64,000 bases of DNA from Labrenzia sp. CE80 (GCF_009650605.1 NZ_WAJT01000002.1:682001-746000); one strand, 5' to 3'. Counted from the first letter of the stretch, positions 8,339-18,329 are shown. The notes: generated by a model from the letters alone, not told the origin. A program made the numbers and translations.

Positions 8339-10546
8339 GTGCAGATATCGATCATAATGCGGATAGGCGCTTTGTCGCGATCAGTCTGGGAATGGGTTCC
8401 CGGACTGCGTACCCGCTTTGTCCTGCTCGTCAGTGGTCTGTTTCTCGTCCTTACAACTGTGATGATCGTGGTGGTGAGTTATCTCGACCTGCGCGATGAA
8501 GAAAATAGGATCGTCGAGCACGTGAGGTCAGTCGGAGCAACGGTGAGCCGTCTTGCGGTGCCCCATCTCGTAAACCATCACTACCTCATTCTTGAGCAGG
8601 AACTCCAAAGTATCGCGGGAAGTGGGATTATCGATGTCGCTCAGGTCTATGACCCGGGTCGCGAGATCACTGTCGATTCCGATCCGGCAACCAGCTATTT
8701 CGATGAAATCGAAATCGACGCCCTCATCAGTGAGGCACTTTCTACGGGTGCGGAAACCAGCCGTGTCACCCAGACCCTTGTCACCATGGCATTCCCGGTC
8801 CGCAGAGTGGATGGCACACAACTCCTCGGCGCAGTTCTTGTCTCAGCACCTCGGCCAGAAGCTGCCGGCGTCATCTGGACGATCTGGCAGCGTAACGCGA
8901 TCATTGCTCTTGTGCTGTTGGGTTTTTGCATGCCGGCCGCATTTCATTTCGGTAGTGGCTTCTTGAGCCCGATCAAAAGCCTGACCCGAACCGCCCATTC
9001 GGTAAGTGCCGGGGATTTTGATGCGCCGTTCCCAGTCGACCGTCGGGATGAAATTGGCGTTCTGGCGCGTGCGTACCGCGACATGATCGCGAGAATCCGT
9101 GAAAATCTGGATCAGATACATCGCCTTGCCTTTGTCGACACCGTAACAGGGCTTCCGAACAGGGAGTTTTTTCGGCAACATTGTTTGAAGAAAATGAAGC
9201 TGGCAGAACAACGAGAGCAGCGGCTGGTCGTACTTTTTATTGATCTCGATCGCTTCAAGAGGGTCAACGACAGCTACGGCCACGATAGAGGTGACCGTCT
9301 TTTGAAAGAAATCGGCGAGCGTTTCAGAACCGCAGCCGGTGCGACGAAGAACTATACCGAACAGGCTTTTTCAGGCCAGGGTAGGACTGATGATGCAGAT
9401 GAGAGCGTGATCTTGCCCACCGTCGCCCGACTAGGCGGCGATGAATTCGCGGTCATGTACCCGGTTACGGATCCTCGCTGCGATGTTGCCGCTGTCGCGA
9501 GCCGATTGATTGAAGCTGCTGAAAAGCCATGCGAGGTCAACGGTCTGGCGCTGACCGTCGGTGCAAGTCTCGGCGCTTCGGTCTTTCCAGATGATGGCAC
9601 CGACTATACGGCAATCCTGAAAAATGCTGATATTGCCATGTATGCTGCCAAGAAGGTTGGCGGCAATGCTCTGCGTTTTTATGCCGATGTCGAAAACACG
9701 ATGCATGCGCGTGAGCGCCTGCAGATTGAGGCCGATCTTCGCTGCGCACTTCTGGAAGATCAGATCACGGTCTTCTATCAGCCGAAAGTCGACTGCAACT
9801 CAGGTTCGGTTGTTGGGGCGGAGGCCTTAGCGCGGTGGAATCATCCCACGCGTGGTTTGCTCAGTCCGGCGTACTTCATCGATGTGGCTGAGGAGACAGG
9901 CCTGATTATTGGCCTGGGTGAAATCGTTCTGCGTTTGGCTTGTGTGCAGGGAAAGACATGGCTTGATGAGGGGCACGGAATGCCGCTAGCTGTGAATGTC
10001 TCGGTCCGTCAGCTGGAGCAGCCGGGTTTCACAGATCAGGTTTTGCAGATTTTGAAGGAAACCGGCTTCCCCGCCGATCAGCTGGAGCTGGAGGTCACCG
10101 AGACGGTTGCCATGGCAAACCCTGAAATCACGCAGAGCACAACCCAGCCACTACGTGAAGCAGGTGTCCGTTTTGCGATTGATGACTTCGGAACAGGATA
10201 CTCAAGCCTAGCATACCTGCAAAAACTGCCGTTCGACACATTCAAGATTGACCGCAGCTTCATCTGGGGACTTGGCAGCGAAGACAGCAATCGGCTTATC
10301 GTTCAAACAATTCTCGCCATGGCGCAAAGCCTTAACTTTGACGTGGTTGCGGAGGGTGTTGAAACGGTTGAACAGCAGCAGTTCCTGCGAGACAACGGTT
10401 GTGCCACGGCTCAAGGTTATCTTTTCAGTGCACCCATGGCTGCAGACGTGTTTGCAAAGTGGCGCGACGATTTCAGCTGCAGCCACTGCATCCCGGGAAC
10501 TTGTGGCCGGGCAGCCAAACGAAATAACTCAACGCAAGCCGCGTGA
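8339..10546 (+). CDS. Membrane GGDEF-EAL cyclic-di-GMP protein with HAMP domain
   Basis: 735 residues, likely to make and/or break cyclic-di-GMP at the inner membrane. The order is: transmembrane helix 27-48, periplasmic sensor region to about 180, second helix 186-206, HAMP about 207-258, GGDEF domain about 262-450, EAL domain about 460-700. The active sites look intact: GGDEF at 366-370 and EAL at 495-497 in GAEALARWNHP, with DDFGTGYSSL downstream. No RxxD inhibitory site stands before GGDEF, and about 25 extra residues (around 333-358) interrupt the GGDEF domain. The C-terminal tail has Cys-Ser-His-Cys and another Cys at 714-722. GGAGAG precedes the GTG start; an ATG six codons later is an alternative. 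Confidence 0.85.
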   Translation: MQISIIMRIGALSRSVWEWVPGLRTRFVLLVSGLFLVLTTVMIVVVSYLDLRDEENRIVEHVRSVGATVSRLAVPHLVNHHYLILEQELQSIAGSGIIDVAQVYDPGREITVDSDPATSYFDEIEIDALISEALSTGAETSRVTQTLVTMAFPVRRVDGTQLLGAVLVSAPRPEAAGVIWTIWQRNAIIALVLLGFCMPAAFHFGSGFLSPIKSLTRTAHSVSAGDFDAPFPVDRRDEIGVLARAYRDMIARIRENLDQIHRLAFVDTVTGLPNREFFRQHCLKKMKLAEQREQRLVVLFIDLDRFKRVNDSYGHDRGDRLLKEIGERFRTAAGATKNYTEQAFSGQGRTDDADESVILPTVARLGGDEFAVMYPVTDPRCDVAAVASRLIEAAEKPCEVNGLALTVGASLGASVFPDDGTDYTAILKNADIAMYAAKKVGGNALRFYADVENTMHARERLQIEADLRCALLEDQITVFYQPKVDCNSGSVVGAEALARWNHPTRGLLSPAYFIDVAEETGLIIGLGEIVLRLACVQGKTWLDEGHGMPLAVNVSVRQLEQPGFTDQVLQILKETGFPADQLELEVTETVAMANPEITQSTTQPLREAGVRFAIDDFGTGYSSLAYLQKLPFDTFKIDRSFIWGLGSEDSNRLIVQTILAMAQSLNFDVVAEGVETVEQQQFLRDNGCATAQGYLFSAPMAADVFAKWRDDFSCSHCIPGTCGRAAKRNNSTQAA

Positions 10547-10894
10547 GTCAGAACATTGCGGCATGAGGCATGTCGACCCTTGTCGCGGTGAAGTGGCTTG
10601 CCGGAGGAGAGAGGGGCCGGAATTTGCCCGCAATCGTGTTCTTCTTCTAGGTGATCTCATCCCCGTGCCCCGCTTCAAGATATTGCTTGGCCTCGAAATA
10701 GCGGATTGTCTCGACGGTCCTGAAGGTAACACGTCAACTTTGGTAGGAGCGGGAGAAGAATTGTGCCAGAGGCCTGTCAGCCGTTGATTTAATGCTTTTC
10801 ATCCATGGGGGGAGGGATCTCTTTCGTTCAGCACGAGCCGATTGAACGCCGTTGCAGAAAATCTGCCAATGGGTCGAAGGGTTTAAAGAATCGC
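10547..10894. other. Intergenic stretch without recognisable gene
   Basis: These 348 bases lie between the stop codons of two convergent genes. Short frames exist on both strands, but none has a ribosome binding site or a protein-like composition, and I found no convincing terminator hairpin. Confidence 0.6.
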
Positions 10895-12562
10895 TTATGC
10901 CGCGATAGATCGTTTACGGGATGATTGCTTGGTTCTGAAAGACGCAGCACTGGTGCGGGCCAGATAGACGACCGGCAAAAGGCCAACGATTACAATTGCA
11001 AGGGAGGGTAGGGCTGCTTCCTCAAAGGCCTCGCGCGAGGCTGCTTCGAAGACTGTCGTTGCAAGTGTTTCGAAGTTGAAAGGCCGAAGCAGGATCGTCG
11101 CCGGCAGCTCCTTCATGCAGTCGACGAACGTCAGAAGTAGTGCTGAAAGCAGGACAGGGCGCAGCAGAGGCAAGTGGATCTGGCCAAGCGTTTGCGACGC
11201 ATCTCGGCCAAGGGTACGTGACGCCATATCGAGATGTGTTGAAATCTTCCCGAAACCGCCCTCGACCTGACCGTAGGAGACCGCGAGGAAGCGGACCATG
11301 TAGGCATAGACGAGGCCGACGCCGCTCCCCAACAAAAGCAATCCGGTGCCGAAGCCAAAGGCCGCTTTCATCTGTGCGTCGATGAAATTGTCGAATGCTG
11401 CCATTGGAACGAGAATCCCCACAGCCAGAACGGTCCCGGGAATCGCATAGCCGACGGACGCAAGCCTCACGCCGAGCATCAAGATCGGTGTTTTGTTGAG
11501 GCGTAGAGCGTAAGCCAATGACAGGCTGAGCAACACCGTCAAGATGGCGGCAATGATTGCCAGAGAGAGTGAGTTCCAGATGGCTCCTGCCAGCGGTCCA
11601 GCCCAGAGGTCATCCAGACGTCGGCTTGCCCGGTCCGCGAGCAAGGAGGCGGGTATCAGAAAGCCGAGGGCGATCGGGAGAAGGCACAAAACGAATGCGC
11701 CGCCAGCTCTCCATCCGGTCAGGGGAACACGTGCAGGATGGCGCTGCTTTGCGTTGCCGTTGTCAAAGCGCTGTTTGCGGCGTCCAAACCGCTCCAGCCA
11801 AAGCAATAGGAAGACCACTAGCAACATGGCCAGAGCGAGCTGGGCTGCGCCACTCAGGCTCGATCGATTCAGCCAGGTGTCATAGACCGAGAACGTCAGC
11901 GTCTTGACGCCGAAGAATGTAACTGCGCCGATGTCATTCAGGCACTCCATGAGTGCGAGCGACACACCGACTGCCGCTGCCGGGCGTGAGAGCGGCAAGG
12001 CGATCCTGAGAAAGACACGCCACGGGGAGGCGCCGAGTGTCCGCGATACATCAAGTACGGAGGCGGACTGCACCAGAAAGCTGGCTCGGGTCGTTAGGTA
12101 AACATAGGGGTAGAGAACGGCGCTCATGACGAAGATGGCTCCGCCCAGGGATCGTACTTCCGGGAACCAGTAGTCTCGTGACGTCTTGAAGCCAAAGAGC
12201 GCGCGCAAACCTGACTGAACGGGTCCCGTGTAGTCCAGGACCTCTACATAGGCGAAAGCGATGATGTAGGTCGGTACGGCAAGAGGAATGAGTAGCGCCC
12301 AGTCGAAAATTCGTTGTCCGGGAAAGCGGCACATGGTTGTCAGCCAAGCGGTTCCAACACCAACAACCGTTGTCAAAAAACCAACTCCGGCCATGAGCAG
12401 CAGCGTTGTGCGCAGCGAACGCGGCAGAACTGTATTGATCAGGTGCTCCCAAACGTCGCCTGTCGGGCTCATCGCGATCCATAAGATCGCCAGCAATGGG
12501 AAAAGAACAAGCACCGCAATCAGGATCGCGCCCGACTGCCAAAATCGTTCGGCGTTGGTCAT
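10895..12562 (-). CDS. Ferric iron ABC transporter permease (FbpB family)
   Basis: A fused two-half permease of 555 residues with about twelve membrane segments. Each half carries its own EAA-type loop (SRTLGASPWRVFLRIALPL and SRTLGRDASQTLGQIHLPLL). This duplicated layout is typical of FbpB/SfuB/HitB iron permeases. The upstream gene encodes a matching iron-binding protein; no ATPase gene is present nearby, so it must be encoded elsewhere. The frame could begin at a TTG at 12649, but that codon lies inside a terminator hairpin. The ATG chosen starts MTNAERFWQSGAIL, as expected just before the first helix. Its ribosome binding site is weak. Confidence 0.85.
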   Translation of the reverse strand: MTNAERFWQSGAILIAVLVLFPLLAILWIAMSPTGDVWEHLINTVLPRSLRTTLLLMAGVGFLTTVVGVGTAWLTTMCRFPGQRIFDWALLIPLAVPTYIIAFAYVEVLDYTGPVQSGLRALFGFKTSRDYWFPEVRSLGGAIFVMSAVLYPYVYLTTRASFLVQSASVLDVSRTLGASPWRVFLRIALPLSRPAAAVGVSLALMECLNDIGAVTFFGVKTLTFSVYDTWLNRSSLSGAAQLALAMLLVVFLLLWLERFGRRKQRFDNGNAKQRHPARVPLTGWRAGGAFVLCLLPIALGFLIPASLLADRASRRLDDLWAGPLAGAIWNSLSLAIIAAILTVLLSLSLAYALRLNKTPILMLGVRLASVGYAIPGTVLAVGILVPMAAFDNFIDAQMKAAFGFGTGLLLLGSGVGLVYAYMVRFLAVSYGQVEGGFGKISTHLDMASRTLGRDASQTLGQIHLPLLRPVLLSALLLTFVDCMKELPATILLRPFNFETLATTVFEAASREAFEEAALPSLAIVIVGLLPVVYLARTSAASFRTKQSSRKRSIAA

Positions 12563-12645
12563 ATGCAAGGGGCGCGGCAATGCGGATGTCTCACAATGGG
12601 CAGAATGACGTTGTGTGCAGTAGTTAGCCTGCCCGGAGTGTAAAT

Positions 12646-12677
12646 GCAAAAAGGCGCTGCAATCCGCAGCGCCTTTT
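12646..12677 (-). terminator. Hairpin terminator or attenuator between iron-binding protein and permease genes
   Basis: A 12-base G+C-rich stem (gcagcgcc core) with a 5-base loop is flanked by A-runs and T-runs on the two sides, so it can work as an intrinsic terminator. On the minus strand it stands between the binding-protein gene and the permease gene and would cause partial termination, lowering permease expression. Confidence 0.8.
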
Positions 12678-12699
12678 CTTATCAGTCTACAGATTTGGC

Positions 12700-13743
12700 T
12701 TAGGAAGCCGGCCCATCGTCGAAGCCGACTTTGTCGACCAGCTCACTTGCGGTCTTGCGATTATCGGCAATGTCGGAGAGCGACAGGCTATCAGGCTTCA
12801 ACTCACCCCAGGACTGAACCCGTTCGGAGACGGCAACGCCAGGTGTAACCGGGTATTCGAAGTTGGATTCAGCATAGATTTCCTGGGCCTTCGCAGAGGT
12901 CAGGAATTCAATCAGCTTGACCGCATTATCCTTGTTGGGTGCATGTTTGGTCAGCACGATGCCCGCAAGGTTTACGTGGCTGCCGCGATCAGCAGAGTTC
13001 GGAAACAGGATGCGGACGGACTTCGCCCATTCCTTCTGCTCCGGCTCTTTGTCGTTCGTTTCCATCTTGCCCATGTAGTAGGTGTTGCCTATGGAGATAT
13101 CGCACTCTCCAGCATAGATGGCCTTGACCTGAGCACGATCGTTGCCTGCGGGTTTGCGCGCGAGATTTTCGCGGACGCCTGCGAGCCACTCTTCGGTTTC
13201 CTCAGCGCCGTGATGGGCGACCATCGAGGCAATCAGGCCAATGGTGTAAACATGCTGGCCGGAGCGTGTGCAAAGACGACCCTTCCACTTCGGATCCGCA
13301 AGCTCTTCATAAGTGATGCTGTCTTGGTCGACGCGGTCACGAGACACATAGACCACGCGAGCGCGGTTCGTCAGGCCGATCCAGTGTCCTTCCGGGTCAC
13401 GGAATTGAGCTGGGATGTTTTCATTTACCACGTCAGAGTTGACGGGCTGTGTCACGCCCAGCTGCTTTGCGCCGTCGAGACGTCCAATGTCGACTGTTAG
13501 GAGCACGTCAGCCGGTGAATTTTCACCTTCTGCGGCGATCCGTTCTCCGAGGCCTTTGGATGCAAACACGACATTGGTCTTCAAACCAGTTTCTGCCGTG
13601 AAGGCGTCCAGCAGCGGTTGAATCAAGAACGGCTGGCGATAGGAGTAGATATTCACCTCATCTGCCGCAAAGGCAGGTGTGCTTGTCGAAGCGATACCCG
13701 CAAGTGTTGCGGCGCTCAAAATAGCACGCATTGTGTGACGCAT
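12700..13743 (-). CDS. Ferric iron ABC transporter periplasmic binding protein (FbpA/FutA family)
   Basis: 347 residues with a signal peptide ending TPAFAADE. The mature protein starts VNIYSYRQPFLIQPLLDAF, the usual opening of FutA/FbpA-type ferric binding proteins. It also has ADVLLTVDIGRLDGAKQLGV and the paired tyrosines in GNTYYMGKM, which coordinate Fe(III) in this family. It captures ferric iron in the periplasm for the permease encoded next. The AT-rich upstream region holds a possible iron-control box. The start MRHTMR could also be read from the second Met. Confidence 0.88.
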   Translation of the reverse strand: MRHTMRAILSAATLAGIASTSTPAFAADEVNIYSYRQPFLIQPLLDAFTAETGLKTNVVFASKGLGERIAAEGENSPADVLLTVDIGRLDGAKQLGVTQPVNSDVVNENIPAQFRDPEGHWIGLTNRARVVYVSRDRVDQDSITYEELADPKWKGRLCTRSGQHVYTIGLIASMVAHHGAEETEEWLAGVRENLARKPAGNDRAQVKAIYAGECDISIGNTYYMGKMETNDKEPEQKEWAKSVRILFPNSADRGSHVNLAGIVLTKHAPNKDNAVKLIEFLTSAKAQEIYAESNFEYPVTPGVAVSERVQSWGELKPDSLSLSDIADNRKTASELVDKVGFDDGPAS

Positions 13744-14075
13744 GACTTAAATCTCCCGTTATTGGGGCGAAGCCCCTGTTCTTCATGATTAATTGTTGAG
13801 TAGAATATGTATAATTAGGAGTTTCAAGTCAATAAGTTAAATAAGATCAATAGTTTAGAATTGCTCAAAACTAACTGGAGATAAATACTCCGGATTTTTA
13901 CGGATTTTCTTTTGTTGATCAGAGAGTTCTCGGAGCATGATAATCCTACCCGCGGCGCGATGTGTATCGAACGGGAAAACAATCACAGGAATGTGAGCGT
14001 GATTAAGGCGTCGGTTGCTTCAGGAGTCGAGGCAGCTTTGATCATGCAGGCACTCGCCTGGACGATCCTTTAAAC
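13744..14075 (-). promoter_or_regulatory. AT-rich promoter region of iron uptake operon, candidate iron-control box
   Basis: This 332-base gap is markedly AT-rich near the iron-binding gene. The stretch at 13854-13870 (tttagaattgctcaaaa) resembles the TTTAGAA-type iron-control element bound by Irr in rhizobia, but only the left arm fits well. It lies about 110 bases before the start codon. The rest, towards the kinase gene, shows nothing recognisable. Confidence 0.35.
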
Positions 14076-17000
14076 TCACTCAGCCAGGACCCGCTGGGAG
14101 GGAAAGCGGATTTCGACCAGCGTTCCCTGTTCAGGCGTCGAGTCGATTTGAAAGCTTGCGCGGTTCGCCTCAACCAGTGCTTTGGTCAGCGGTAGGCCAA
14201 GTCCCGTGCCGCCGCCATGTCGCGCCGTATGAACCTGACGGAAAGGCTCAAGTGCGGCCGTCAGATCCTTGGCGCTCATGCCTGTGCCCGTATCTCTAAC
14301 GCGCAGAACGACTTCCCCGTTGTCCTCAAGGGACGTGGACACGATGACCTGCCCTCCGGATTTGTTGAACTTGATGGCGTTCGACAAGAGGTTCAGTACG
14401 ATTTGGCGCAGTGAGCGCTGATCGGCGACCACGCTGGGAACTGAATCGGGCAGGCTGGCCCGGATGATAACGCGATCCCGGTTTGCTTGCGGCTGCATTA
14501 ATGCGACGCACTCGTTGATCACGTCATTAGCGGATACTGCAGAAAAGCGCAGTTCCATTTTCCCTGCCTCGATCTTGGACAGATCAAGAAGGTCGTTGAT
14601 CAGACTCATGATCAACGAGCCGGAGGTTCTGATGTCTTTCAGGTATTCCTTGTAGCGTTCGTTGCCGATTGGACCGAAGCGCTCCTCCATCATGACTTCG
14701 GAAAAGCCAATGATAGCGTTTAGCGGTGTACGGATCTCATGGCTGATCTTGGCAAGGAAATCCGACTTCTGGGAACTGGCATTTTCGGCCTGGCGCTTGG
14801 CCTGGGTCAGTTCTTCTTCAGCGGTCTTCCATTGTGTGATGTCTCTCAGAACAGCACAGAACTTGGGTTCGTCTCCCGATGCCGTAACGCGGCCGATTGT
14901 CATGAACAGCGGAATGAGTCCGCCAGCCGAAACCCGGCCCAACACTTCCCGGCCGTCGTTCAAGATACTTGCAACGCCATTGCGCGAGAGGCCGTCTAGG
15001 TAGTCCGCCGCAGCCCGGTGGCTCTCTGGCGCAAGGTAGTCTGTCAGTGGCGCCCCCTCCATGTCGGAGCGACTCGCACCGAAAAGGGCTTCTGCCGAAC
15101 GGTTCACCTTGGTGATGGAACCGTGTCGGTCGAGCACAAGAACGCCATCTGTTGCCGTCTCAAGGATTGTGTCGAGTTCCGAAATGCGGTCTTCCGCATC
15201 TCGTAGCGCTCCGGAAGATGCTGCGGGCATCACAGGTACAATTTGTGGCGCTTCGGATTTCGCGGGTGTTCGTTCAGTGAATGAGATCATGAGGCCCCGG
15301 CCGCCATTCCATGGGACTGAATGCATACGTGCATCGACGAGTCTTACCCCACCGTCGGCCAGCCGTACCTTCAAAGTCCCGTCGACGGTGCCTTCCATGC
15401 CCTCTGCGTCAGGAAGCACGTCGTCATCATCATCTTCGACAAAAACCGCTTCGAGCCCGCCAGCCTCGGTGAGATCCTTTAGGTCGGAGTAGCCGAGCAG
15501 GTCGAGAAGTGTGTCATTGGCATAGAGCACATCGCGATCTCGGGCGATGGCAATCCCGATCGGTAGGCGGTCGAGCAAACGAGGGTCTATCGGTCCGGCT
15601 CGAGGCGGTTCAACCGCCTTGGCAAGCTCGTTTTGCGTCTCTTCGTCGAAATTGTCATTCTCGTCGCCGTCCATATCTCCTTCAAGGCGAGCGCCCAGAG
15701 CCTCGGCGATTTTCCGGAAAGCTGCTTTTTCGGGTTTTGACAGGCGTGATGTATCGACCGGGACCAGTTGTGGCTTGCGGGTAATCGACACAACCTTGCC
15801 GTCATCTTCCGGTGCGTTTGTGCCAGCCTTTGGGCCGTTGTCATTTTCGCCGGAAATCAGGCTGATATGAGCGGTCCCGAATCCTGGATCTTCCTGCAGA
15901 GTTGGATCGCCGGCATCTGTCGCCGAGATTTCGTTGTTTGGTTCTTCCTCGTCGCGAAAGGCTGCCGTCTCTTCAAAAAAAACTAGCTCTTCGTCGATTG
16001 GCTCGGATTGCTCGGTGCTGTGAGTGTCATTTCCTTCCGAGGACATGTTCAGGGCGTCCGCCTTCTGTCCGTCGCCGGAGGCACCGTTCGGAGGCGCGAT
16101 CTCCGAGAGCGGGTTGAGCTGCAATTCATCTTGGCTGTTGCGGCCATAGTCTTTTGCAAGCGTCTTTACGGCCGTTTCGATTTCTCGAGGACGCAAGGGT
16201 GCTGTGCCCGAGATGCCCCTGAGATCACTTTCTTCGGAGATCCGTTCTGCGGTGGTCTGACTTTCAGGCTCTTGCGGAACCGGCTCGACGGCGGTGGTCA
16301 ACGCGTCTTCAGCAGTAACGTCGTCGGCACTATCGGCGGGTTCTTCGGCCTCGGTAAGCTCAGAGGGTTCTTCTAGATCCTCATCAAAAAGACCTTGCTC
16401 TTCAGTTTCTGCCGGTTCCTGTTCCTCGAGGAACTCCGATGTCGAGGAGCTTTCAGACTTGCCTTGGACATTGATGTTGTCCAGCCAGGCAGCTGCGCTC
16501 GCACCTAAAAGCGTTCCTCCCTCAAGCGGAGACGTAGGCTTTTCGCGAAGGTCTTGAGCCGGTTCTTCCGTTTGGGTCTCGTCGCCAAGGGCGGCCTCAA
16601 CCTCATCGGATGCATTAGTCGCATCAACTTCGTTCAGGAGGTCTTCGCTAATGTCCGATGCGGTCGCCGCCATTGCATCTGCAGAGTCGAGGGGTACTGA
16701 AGCTGCCGGATCTTCGATCTCCAAGTCGTTGTCCGAAGGAACTGCATCCACCTTAGTTTCAAGCGCCGTTTCGGTCGTATCCATAGCGTCGGAAGGTGTG
16801 CCGTCGTTCTCGGAGATGTCTGCAGTCTCATCTTGAGCCGCTACCGAGTTTGCTTCGACCTCATCTTCCTGAACCGTGACCCCTGTGTCGTCTTCGGTGC
16901 CCAAAAGTGGCGCGAGTGGATCATCGATAGCATCCGCTGTTCGGCAAACACCAAAGCCCCGATATCCTTCGAATTCGCGGTCGCGATCAAAGGCCGGAAG

Positions 17001-18329
17001 GGCTGCCATGTCCACGGGTACGCGAAGCGCAGCGCCGGTGACCGGCCACTCGATGGTCTTGCCGCTCCATGTGTCGCGGCGGTCAAGCGCACGGGCGATG
17101 CTGCCAGTGACGTCTAGGTCAAACTGGTTTGAGACTTCACTCCAGGTCATCCCGACAATGTCTGCGGCTCGTGGCCCGAGCGTCTCACCAAACTCCTCGG
17201 AGATGAAGGTGAAGCGCTGGTTGATGTCCATCTTCCAGGCAAACCTTATGGGGCGTCTTCTTGGAGCAAATTGGAAGCCGGCTGCTCGTGCGCCTTCGTT
17301 TTGCGCGCGCGCCAGAGGCGGCATGCTAAGGTCACTGTTGTCTGTCACCAGGCTTCCGCCGGTGTCGGGGCTAGTTTGTTGAACAAGTACGCCCTCGCTG
17401 CGGAACACAGGTTCGGTGTCTTCGTCTTCGGCAATGTCTTGAGCGCGAGACCAGGCGCCCGCGGTATCCTCCTCAGCTGAGCCGTGGAGATCATCTGATT
17501 GGGAAACGTCTTCATCCTCTGGCGCTACGTCTTTCGGGACTTCTTCCGCAATTGCATCGTCTGAAATCGCGATGAGATTTTCGGTGACGTCGCTCTCGGG
17601 GGCTGGAAGATCGATGCTCGCAGGGATTGCAACTGCGCCACCGGTTGAAGCCGACTCATCTTCGCGCGCATGGTCGACGGATTCGTCTTCATCCCCGGAA
17701 GGGGCAAGCGGCGCGTTTTCGAGGAGGACCAGTTGCCGGGTTTCATCGATCAATGCGATGGCACCGTCATGCAAGCGATCATGCATTGCGAGCGGACCAG
17801 ACAGGCTGCGCTGATCCTCTGGCAGTTCGAGGGTTTTCGGATGGCCGGTAAGCGCGCCTGCACGCAGGACGACACTGTCTCCCTCCATGACAAATGAGCT
17901 GTGATCGGCGTCGGCCAGCAAGGCCAGAAATGCCGGCAGGGGAGCATCTGTTGTGGAAACGCTCTTGTCACCGCAGACGATAAGGGCGGCGTCATGACCG
18001 TCGGCAAGTGTCAGCCTGCGGCATTGGCACGTCAGGAGCATCACGCGAAGCCCACGGTAAAACCGCAGACGGTCAATGCTCATGCGATCTGTGGAGCCGG
18101 ACGTCGCAATGCGCGCAATGTGAGGTCGGGCGGGAGACCGGGTCAGTCCCGAAAGGCGGCTGAAACCGGAGACATTCTGAACCGAAAAGAAGGCGGCGCC
18201 GGCCGCATTTGCCCACAGGATCCTTGATCCGTCAGCTGACCAGACCCACGCGGCGCGTGGGTCTTCGCAGAGCCCGGCCAACTCTGGCGCAGCGCTGAGT
18301 TCCATGAATGTTTGTAGTTGGTTGTCCAT
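14076..18329 (-). CDS. Giant PAS-domain sensor histidine kinase, PdhS/PleC-like
   Basis: 1417 residues; a soluble, multi-PAS histidine kinase of the cell-cycle (DivK/CtrA) type. The phospho-acceptor is H1197 in ISHEIRTPLNAIIGFSEVMM, followed by RFGPIGNERYKEYLKDI, a signature of PdhS, PleC and DivJ. The ATPase domain has LNLLSNAIKF, DTGTGM and GGGTGLGLPL. PAS-like regions lie near 1-110, 358-475, 900-1015 and 1045-1165. Between them, about 190-350 and 475-890 are extremely rich in Glu, Asp, Ser, Thr and Ala. Known PdhS proteins are roughly 1000 residues, so this insert is unusually long. GGAG precedes the ATG. Phosphatase activity is also possible for this family. Confidence 0.85.
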   Translation of the reverse strand: MDNQLQTFMELSAAPELAGLCEDPRAAWVWSADGSRILWANAAGAAFFSVQNVSGFSRLSGLTRSPARPHIARIATSGSTDRMSIDRLRFYRGLRVMLLTCQCRRLTLADGHDAALIVCGDKSVSTTDAPLPAFLALLADADHSSFVMEGDSVVLRAGALTGHPKTLELPEDQRSLSGPLAMHDRLHDGAIALIDETRQLVLLENAPLAPSGDEDESVDHAREDESASTGGAVAIPASIDLPAPESDVTENLIAISDDAIAEEVPKDVAPEDEDVSQSDDLHGSAEEDTAGAWSRAQDIAEDEDTEPVFRSEGVLVQQTSPDTGGSLVTDNSDLSMPPLARAQNEGARAAGFQFAPRRRPIRFAWKMDINQRFTFISEEFGETLGPRAADIVGMTWSEVSNQFDLDVTGSIARALDRRDTWSGKTIEWPVTGAALRVPVDMAALPAFDRDREFEGYRGFGVCRTADAIDDPLAPLLGTEDDTGVTVQEDEVEANSVAAQDETADISENDGTPSDAMDTTETALETKVDAVPSDNDLEIEDPAASVPLDSADAMAATASDISEDLLNEVDATNASDEVEAALGDETQTEEPAQDLREKPTSPLEGGTLLGASAAAWLDNINVQGKSESSSTSEFLEEQEPAETEEQGLFDEDLEEPSELTEAEEPADSADDVTAEDALTTAVEPVPQEPESQTTAERISEESDLRGISGTAPLRPREIETAVKTLAKDYGRNSQDELQLNPLSEIAPPNGASGDGQKADALNMSSEGNDTHSTEQSEPIDEELVFFEETAAFRDEEEPNNEISATDAGDPTLQEDPGFGTAHISLISGENDNGPKAGTNAPEDDGKVVSITRKPQLVPVDTSRLSKPEKAAFRKIAEALGARLEGDMDGDENDNFDEETQNELAKAVEPPRAGPIDPRLLDRLPIGIAIARDRDVLYANDTLLDLLGYSDLKDLTEAGGLEAVFVEDDDDDVLPDAEGMEGTVDGTLKVRLADGGVRLVDARMHSVPWNGGRGLMISFTERTPAKSEAPQIVPVMPAASSGALRDAEDRISELDTILETATDGVLVLDRHGSITKVNRSAEALFGASRSDMEGAPLTDYLAPESHRAAADYLDGLSRNGVASILNDGREVLGRVSAGGLIPLFMTIGRVTASGDEPKFCAVLRDITQWKTAEEELTQAKRQAENASSQKSDFLAKISHEIRTPLNAIIGFSEVMMEERFGPIGNERYKEYLKDIRTSGSLIMSLINDLLDLSKIEAGKMELRFSAVSANDVINECVALMQPQANRDRVIIRASLPDSVPSVVADQRSLRQIVLNLLSNAIKFNKSGGQVIVSTSLEDNGEVVLRVRDTGTGMSAKDLTAALEPFRQVHTARHGGGTGLGLPLTKALVEANRASFQIDSTPEQGTLVEIRFPSQRVLAE

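Noticed and set aside
10529..10787. Short frames after the GGDEF-EAL gene as small proteins
   Set aside because: No ribosome binding site, overlap with the preceding gene or poor composition, no recognisable motif.
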